Assembly: GCA_030692145.1 (NCBI GenBank)
Contig: JAUYCU010000021.1
Span: 1 to 8,614, forward strand
DNA length: 8,614 nucleotides
Source: a bacterium
GTDB taxonomy: Bacteria > Patescibacteriota > Minisyncoccia > RBG-13-40-8-A
Direction: 5' to 3'
The notes beneath the pieces are model-generated. The model was not told the origin of the DNA. It worked only from the letters and a program-made list of their open reading frames with translations, and made no database searches. The translations under genes and the position numbers were made by a program. Shown piece after piece: positions 6,077 through 8,614 of this stretch; position 1 is the stretch's first letter; every line of letters begins with the position of its first letter.

Positions 6077-6615
6077 ATTGTTAGGCCCATACCCGATGGG
6101 GTTTTTTTTATTTCATCTTCTTTTTTATATTCGACAGTTATCATTTCCAAAAATTTTCCCATTTTCTCGTATGCCAAATTTCCGAAAGCCTTTTCTCTCC
6201 CCCTTAATCTGATATCCAGTCTCACTTTATCCCCCTCTTTCAGGAATTTTTCTGCTTGCTTCGCCTTTATTCCCATATCATGAGAAGAAGTGGTAAAACC
6301 AATTCTAATTTCTTTCAATTCGGCTTTTCTCTGTTTAGCTTTTTGTTTTCTTTCTTTTTTCTCCTGCAGATATTGATATTTGCCCTTATCGATTATCTTG
6401 CAAATTGGCGGTTCGGTTTTCGAAGATATTTCAACCAAATCCAATCCTCTTTCCTGGGCAATGCCGACTGCTTTCGGCGTCTCCATAACACCCAAATTAT
6501 TGCCGCTCTCGTCGATTACCTGAACCTGCAAAGCCCGAATATACTCATTCGCCTTAATAACCGGACCTCTTGTGTATCTATTGAATTTTCTAAAAAATGG
6601 TTTTTTTACAAACAT
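6049..6615 (-). CDS. infC: Translation initiation factor IF-3
   Basis: A 188-residue factor that binds the 30S subunit, keeps it apart from 50S and checks the start codon. The N-terminal domain (about 15-84) has IRALQVQVIDESGNNLGVM and LDLVEISSKTEPPICKIIDKGKY. A lysine-rich linker (85-99) leads to the C-terminal domain with KEIRIGFTTSSHDMGIKAKQ and GDKVRLDIRLRGRE. The start is a plain ATG (6613-6615) rather than the AUU or other rare start used for autoregulation in many bacteria, and no Shine-Dalgarno sequence is seen. It begins only about 22 nt after the tmRNA gene on the same strand, with no terminator between, so at least part of its mRNA may come from smpB-ssrA readthrough. Its end overlaps rpmI by 28 nt. 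Confidence 0.97.
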   Translation of the reverse strand: MFVKKPFFRKFNRYTRGPVIKANEYIRALQVQVIDESGNNLGVMETPKAVGIAQERGLDLVEISSKTEPPICKIIDKGKYQYLQEKKERKQKAKQRKAELKEIRIGFTTSSHDMGIKAKQAEKFLKEGDKVRLDIRLRGREKAFGNLAYEKMGKFLEMITVEYKKEDEIKKTPSGMGLTICQGKPKNQ

Positions 6616-6637
6616 TAAATTGACTATTAATAAGTCG

Positions 6638-6995
6638 GGTGGAGACGGGGAGAATCGAACTCCCGTCTAGAAGAATTTCTAAAATAGCTCTACAAGTTTA
6701 ATCTGTTTGGTTTTTTCGACTATTCGGATAAAAAGCAGATAAAAATCCAAAAGGCTTAGCCTCTTTTTTCGGTATGACGAACGAGGCAAAATCGCACACC
6801 TATCTCAAAATGTCCCGAAGGACACTATAACACCCCCGATTGCCCATTGAGAATCAGCATAAGGGATGGCTGTAGTTATTAAGCTACTGCAAAGGCAAAA
6901 TTGTTTGCACTTATATTTACCAGGTTTTAACGAGCTAACTGATATCCTCGACTTGCTTATTTTAAAAAGGTCTCCTATCGAAACCTAACGTCCCC
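6638..6995 (-). ncRNA. ssrA: Transfer-messenger RNA (tmRNA)
   Basis: The minus strand begins GGGGACG TTAGGTTTCGATAGG (5' end at 6995) and ends with a T-arm GGGAGTTCGATTCTCCC and CGTCTCC (6647-6641). The two ends form a 7-bp acceptor stem with one G-U pair. The 3' tail reads ACC then C, so the final A of CCA is not encoded and must be added. The tag frame lies at 6876-6908. A hairpin TGTCC-TTCG-GGACA belongs to the pseudoknot region. tmRNA with SmpB rescues ribosomes stalled on mRNAs without a stop codon and tags the product for degradation. The first 11 nt are also the end of smpB. There is no obvious promoter directly in front, so it is probably processed from a transcript shared with smpB. 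Confidence 0.96.
6876..6908 (-). other. tmRNA tag-peptide reading frame
   Basis: The resume codon GCA (6908-6906) starts a frame encoding ANNFAFAVA, followed by two TAA stops. With the alanine carried by tmRNA itself the tag would be AANNFAFAVA. It keeps the AN-start and hydrophobic end recognised by proteases, but ends AVA rather than the more common ALAA. Confidence 0.93.
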
Positions 6996-7431
6996 TAATT
7001 TTTCTTCCAATTTCTCTTTCCGTGTCTCTTTTTTTGATTTTCTCCCGTTTGTCTATCTTCCTCTTTCCTTTTGCGATGCCGAATTCCAGCTTAATTTTGC
7101 TTTTCTTAGTATATAGCCTTAATGGAACCAATGTCAACCCCTTAACTCTGGATTTACCGATTAAAGACCTGATTTCCGCTTTTTTCAAAAGCAACTTCCT
7201 GCTTCTTTGCTGGTCGTAACTTTCTGGCGTGTTTAACGGCTGATAAGGAGGAATGAAGGCATTAATCAAATAGGCTTCGTTGTTTCTAATTACCACGTAG
7301 GAGCTTTTCAGGCTGACGTGTCCGGTTTTTATTGCCTTTACCTCAAAACCATAAAGAACTATACCGGCCTCGAAAGTTTCCAGTATTTCATAATCAAAAT
7401 TAACTTTATTGTTCTCCGCCAATATTTTCAT
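6985..7431 (-). CDS. smpB: SsrA-binding protein SmpB
   Basis: A 148-residue partner of tmRNA that places it in the empty A site of stalled ribosomes. Typical stretches are EAGIVLYGFEVKAI (21-34), GHVSLKSSYV (37-46), RSRKLLLKKAEI (77-88) and KGLTLVPLRLYTKK (97-110). The basic C-terminal tail KGKRKIDKREKIKKRD (121-136) is the part that enters the mRNA channel in known structures. Length is normal. ATG at 7429-7431 lies inside the preceding membrane-protein gene (26-nt overlap). The TAG stop at 6985-6987 and the last two full codons lie within the tmRNA sequence, an 11-nt overlap on the same strand, so cutting out mature tmRNA would remove the smpB stop codon. Confidence 0.97.
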   Translation of the reverse strand: MKILAENNKVNFDYEILETFEAGIVLYGFEVKAIKTGHVSLKSSYVVIRNNEAYLINAFIPPYQPLNTPESYDQQRSRKLLLKKAEIRSLIGKSRVKGLTLVPLRLYTKKSKIKLEFGIAKGKRKIDKREKIKKRDTEREIGRKIRGR

Positions 7432-7744
7432 CTTTCTTTTCCGAAACTTCTTTGTGCCATTCGTCTATTTTTTTCTCCACTACCTCATCTACCGTATCCA
7501 CGATTTTGGACAATTTACTCTGGATTCTTTCATCATTCGCAAGTCTTTGGAAAATTCCGTGAATGGCAATTTTTTTTCTTTTCTTCTTTAATATTAAAGT
7601 ATAAACGCCAAAAACTACCAGTAAAATCGGCCACCACATCCAAATCGAAGAACTAATATACCCCAAATTGGTCAAAAGCGCCAAGACGCCGATAACAATT
7701 AAGCTCCAGGCGATAAATCCGATATAATATAACATAAAAAACAT
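7406..7744 (-). CDS. Small membrane protein with two helices and a charged tail, function unknown
   Basis: A 112-residue protein with two hydrophobic segments (about residues 6-27 and 34-53), the second led by WMWWPILLVVFGVYTL, followed by KKKRKK and a charged, probably helical tail (about 62-108). The W-P-hydrophobic-G pattern resembles the LiaI/LiaF-like transmembrane region, but this is only a likeness. The basic stretch after helix 2 suggests that the tail faces the cytoplasm. The ATG used is at 7742-7744; a second ATG three codons on (7733-7735) is equally possible, and neither has a Shine-Dalgarno sequence. It sits 14 nt after the VanZ-like gene and overlaps the smpB start by 26 nt, so it is part of the same transcript. 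No function can be assigned. Confidence 0.75.
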   Translation of the reverse strand: MFFMLYYIGFIAWSLIVIGVLALLTNLGYISSSIWMWWPILLVVFGVYTLILKKKRKKIAIHGIFQRLANDERIQSKLSKIVDTVDEVVEKKIDEWHKEVSEKKDENIGGEQ

Positions 7745-7758
7745 AAAATAAAATTTAA

Positions 7759-8145
7759 TTAATTTAATTTTAACGACCTTTTCCTATTCTTAATATAGCA
7801 CAACGCAAAGGTTATTAAAATACCGATGCTATCGATTCCTACGTCCCGAAAACTGCATTGTCGACCCCCCACAAAAGACTGATGAAATTCATCGGAAAAA
7901 GCGTAAAAAAGAGCGATAATCAAAGAATAAATTATTGCCTTATTCCCGCCAGAGGCGGGTCCGCCTTGAGCGGAAATCGCCCGAAACAATAAAAATGTCA
8001 AAATTGCAAACTCTAGAATATGAGCAATTTTCCGCAAAATAAAATCTTCTTTCAGGTCCGATTTCAGGTCCGGAATCGAAGAAAGAGTAAAAATTGCGCC
8101 CATCCACATAATTACCGGAAACCAGAATTTTAAAAACTTCTTCAT
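7759..8145 (-). CDS. VanZ-like membrane protein
   Basis: A 128-residue protein with about four membrane segments (near 8-22, 40-56, 69-84 and 103-118). The family pattern is clear: RKIAHILEFAILTFLLFRA (38-56), then YAFSDEFHQSFVGGRQCSFRDVGIDSIG (81-108). VanZ-like proteins are widespread and mostly of unknown function; the founding VanZ raises teicoplanin resistance. The loop at residues 58-67 (SAQGGPASGG) is encoded entirely by a 30-bp GC-rich double palindrome that looks inserted in frame. ATG at 8143-8145 overlaps the stop of the PHP-domain gene as ATGA, so translation is coupled. A role in cell-envelope biology is only an inference. Confidence 0.88.
   Translation of the reverse strand: MKKFLKFWFPVIMWMGAIFTLSSIPDLKSDLKEDFILRKIAHILEFAILTFLLFRAISAQGGPASGGNKAIIYSLIIALFYAFSDEFHQSFVGGRQCSFRDVGIDSIGILITFALCYIKNRKRSLKLN
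7945..7974. repeat. 30-bp GC-rich double palindrome inside the VanZ-like gene
   Basis: On the plus strand CCCGCC-AGA-GGCGGG (7945-7959) is followed directly by TCCGC-CTTGA-GCGGA (7960-7974). It is much richer in GC than everything around it, and exactly 10 codons long, so the frame stays open. It falls in a loop between two membrane helices. It looks like a small dispersed palindromic element that inserted into a tolerant site. Confidence 0.7.
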
Positions 8146-8614
8146 TTCAACATTTTTAACATTTTATCGACGGGCCAGGCATTAATCACGTCTTTTTTCT
8201 CCAGCCATCCCCTGCGCGCCTGGGCAATCCCCAATTCCAAATATTGAAAATGTGACACGCTGTGGGCGTCAGAATTTATGGCTATTTTAACGCCTGCGTC
8301 TTTCGCCATTTTTACGTGTTCATCTTTTAAATCAAGCCGGTTAAAATAAGAATTTATCTCCAGAATTGTTTTTGTTTCTTTAGCCGCTCTGATAATTTTT
8401 CCCATATCAATATCGTATGCCGGCCTGGATTGAATAAGTCTTCCCGTAGGATGGAAGAGGATGTCGACATTGGGATTTTTCATCGCTCCGATGATCCTTT
8501 CAGTCATTTTATTTTTCGGCATCTTGAAATTTGAATGAATCGATGCACCGACAACATCAAGCCTTTTTAAAACCTCGTCTTTCATAAACAGCTTCCCGTC
8601 ATTCAAGACATCCA
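8142..8614 (-). CDS. polX: PolX-type PHP domain protein, C-terminal end (runs off the window)
   Basis: The frame is open through the window edge: upstream of the TTG at 8604-8606 it continues as D-V, giving DVLNDGKL, the usual PolX context. The visible 157 codons match the C-terminal half of the PHP phosphoesterase domain that follows the polymerase in bacterial family X DNA polymerases. Landmarks are LDVVGASIHSNF, NPNVDILFHPTGRLI, ILEINSYFNRLDLKDEH, IAINSDAHSVSHF and ARRGWLEKKDVIN. The histidines in FHPTGR and the Asp/His in NSDAHS are metal ligands in this family. The role is likely gap-filling or end processing in DNA repair. The polymerase domain itself is outside the window, so a stand-alone PHP protein cannot be fully excluded. 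The stop overlaps the VanZ-like start (ATGA). Confidence 0.9.
   Translation of the reverse strand, partial: DVLNDGKLFMKDEVLKRLDVVGASIHSNFKMPKNKMTERIIGAMKNPNVDILFHPTGRLIQSRPAYDIDMGKIIRAAKETKTILEINSYFNRLDLKDEHVKMAKDAGVKIAINSDAHSVSHFQYLELGIAQARRGWLEKKDVINAWPVDKMLKMLK

Noticed and set aside
8604..8606. TTG at 8604-8606 as the true start of the PHP-domain protein
   Set aside because: The frame stays open upstream to the edge, and the residues before it (D-V) continue the PolX pattern, so the gene is cut by the window.
1..8614. CRISPR array, transposase or tRNA gene
   Set aside because: I saw no regularly spaced repeats, no transposase-like frame and no tRNA cloverleaf other than the tRNA-like part of tmRNA.

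Overview
The window looks like a piece of a small, AT-rich bacterial genome, most probably a Candidate Phyla Radiation (Patescibacteria/Parcubacteria-like) organism. This is an inference from very tight packing, short versions of several proteins, weak or absent Shine-Dalgarno sequences, stop-start junctions of the TAAAATG type, and the mix of genes. Every gene I can support lies on the minus strand, so transcription runs from the high-coordinate end to the low one.

Read in the direction of transcription, the right part (8614 to about 5509) is one continuous run: the C-terminal end of a PolX-type PHP domain, a VanZ-like membrane protein, a small two-helix membrane protein, smpB, the tmRNA gene ssrA, and then infC-rpmI-rplT. 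It is a translation and ribosome-rescue block. smpB overlaps the first 11 nt of ssrA, and infC begins about 22 nt after ssrA. After an 80-nt gap with a curious polypurine-plus-hairpin leader comes a short UDP-sugar dehydrogenase-like gene, closed by a strong hairpin terminator (4511-4539). A second run then holds argS, a histidine phosphatase gene and, at the window edge, ileS.

The unusual part is 395-2190. Between the phosphatase gene and ileS sits a roughly 1.7-kb cassette with a radical SAM/SPASM peptide maturase (472-1866). Just upstream of it is an unlisted 38-residue peptide gene (1921-2037) that ends in a Cys-rich tail, CSEYSITCACICP. This has the layout of a small RiPP (ribosomally made, post-translationally modified peptide) locus. 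The cassette is bracketed by two copies of the first codons of ileS. The intact gene starts at 463. A second, 24-codon copy (2122-2196) starts one base after the phosphatase stop and hits a stop codon just past the repeat. The two copies match at 56 of 60 bases, and three of the four differences are synonymous. The simplest reading is that ileS once followed the phosphatase gene directly, and that the peptide cassette entered at the 5' end of ileS while supplying or duplicating a working ileS start.

No exporter, protease or immunity gene for the peptide is visible here, and I cannot assign the maturase to a named subfamily from sequence reading alone.
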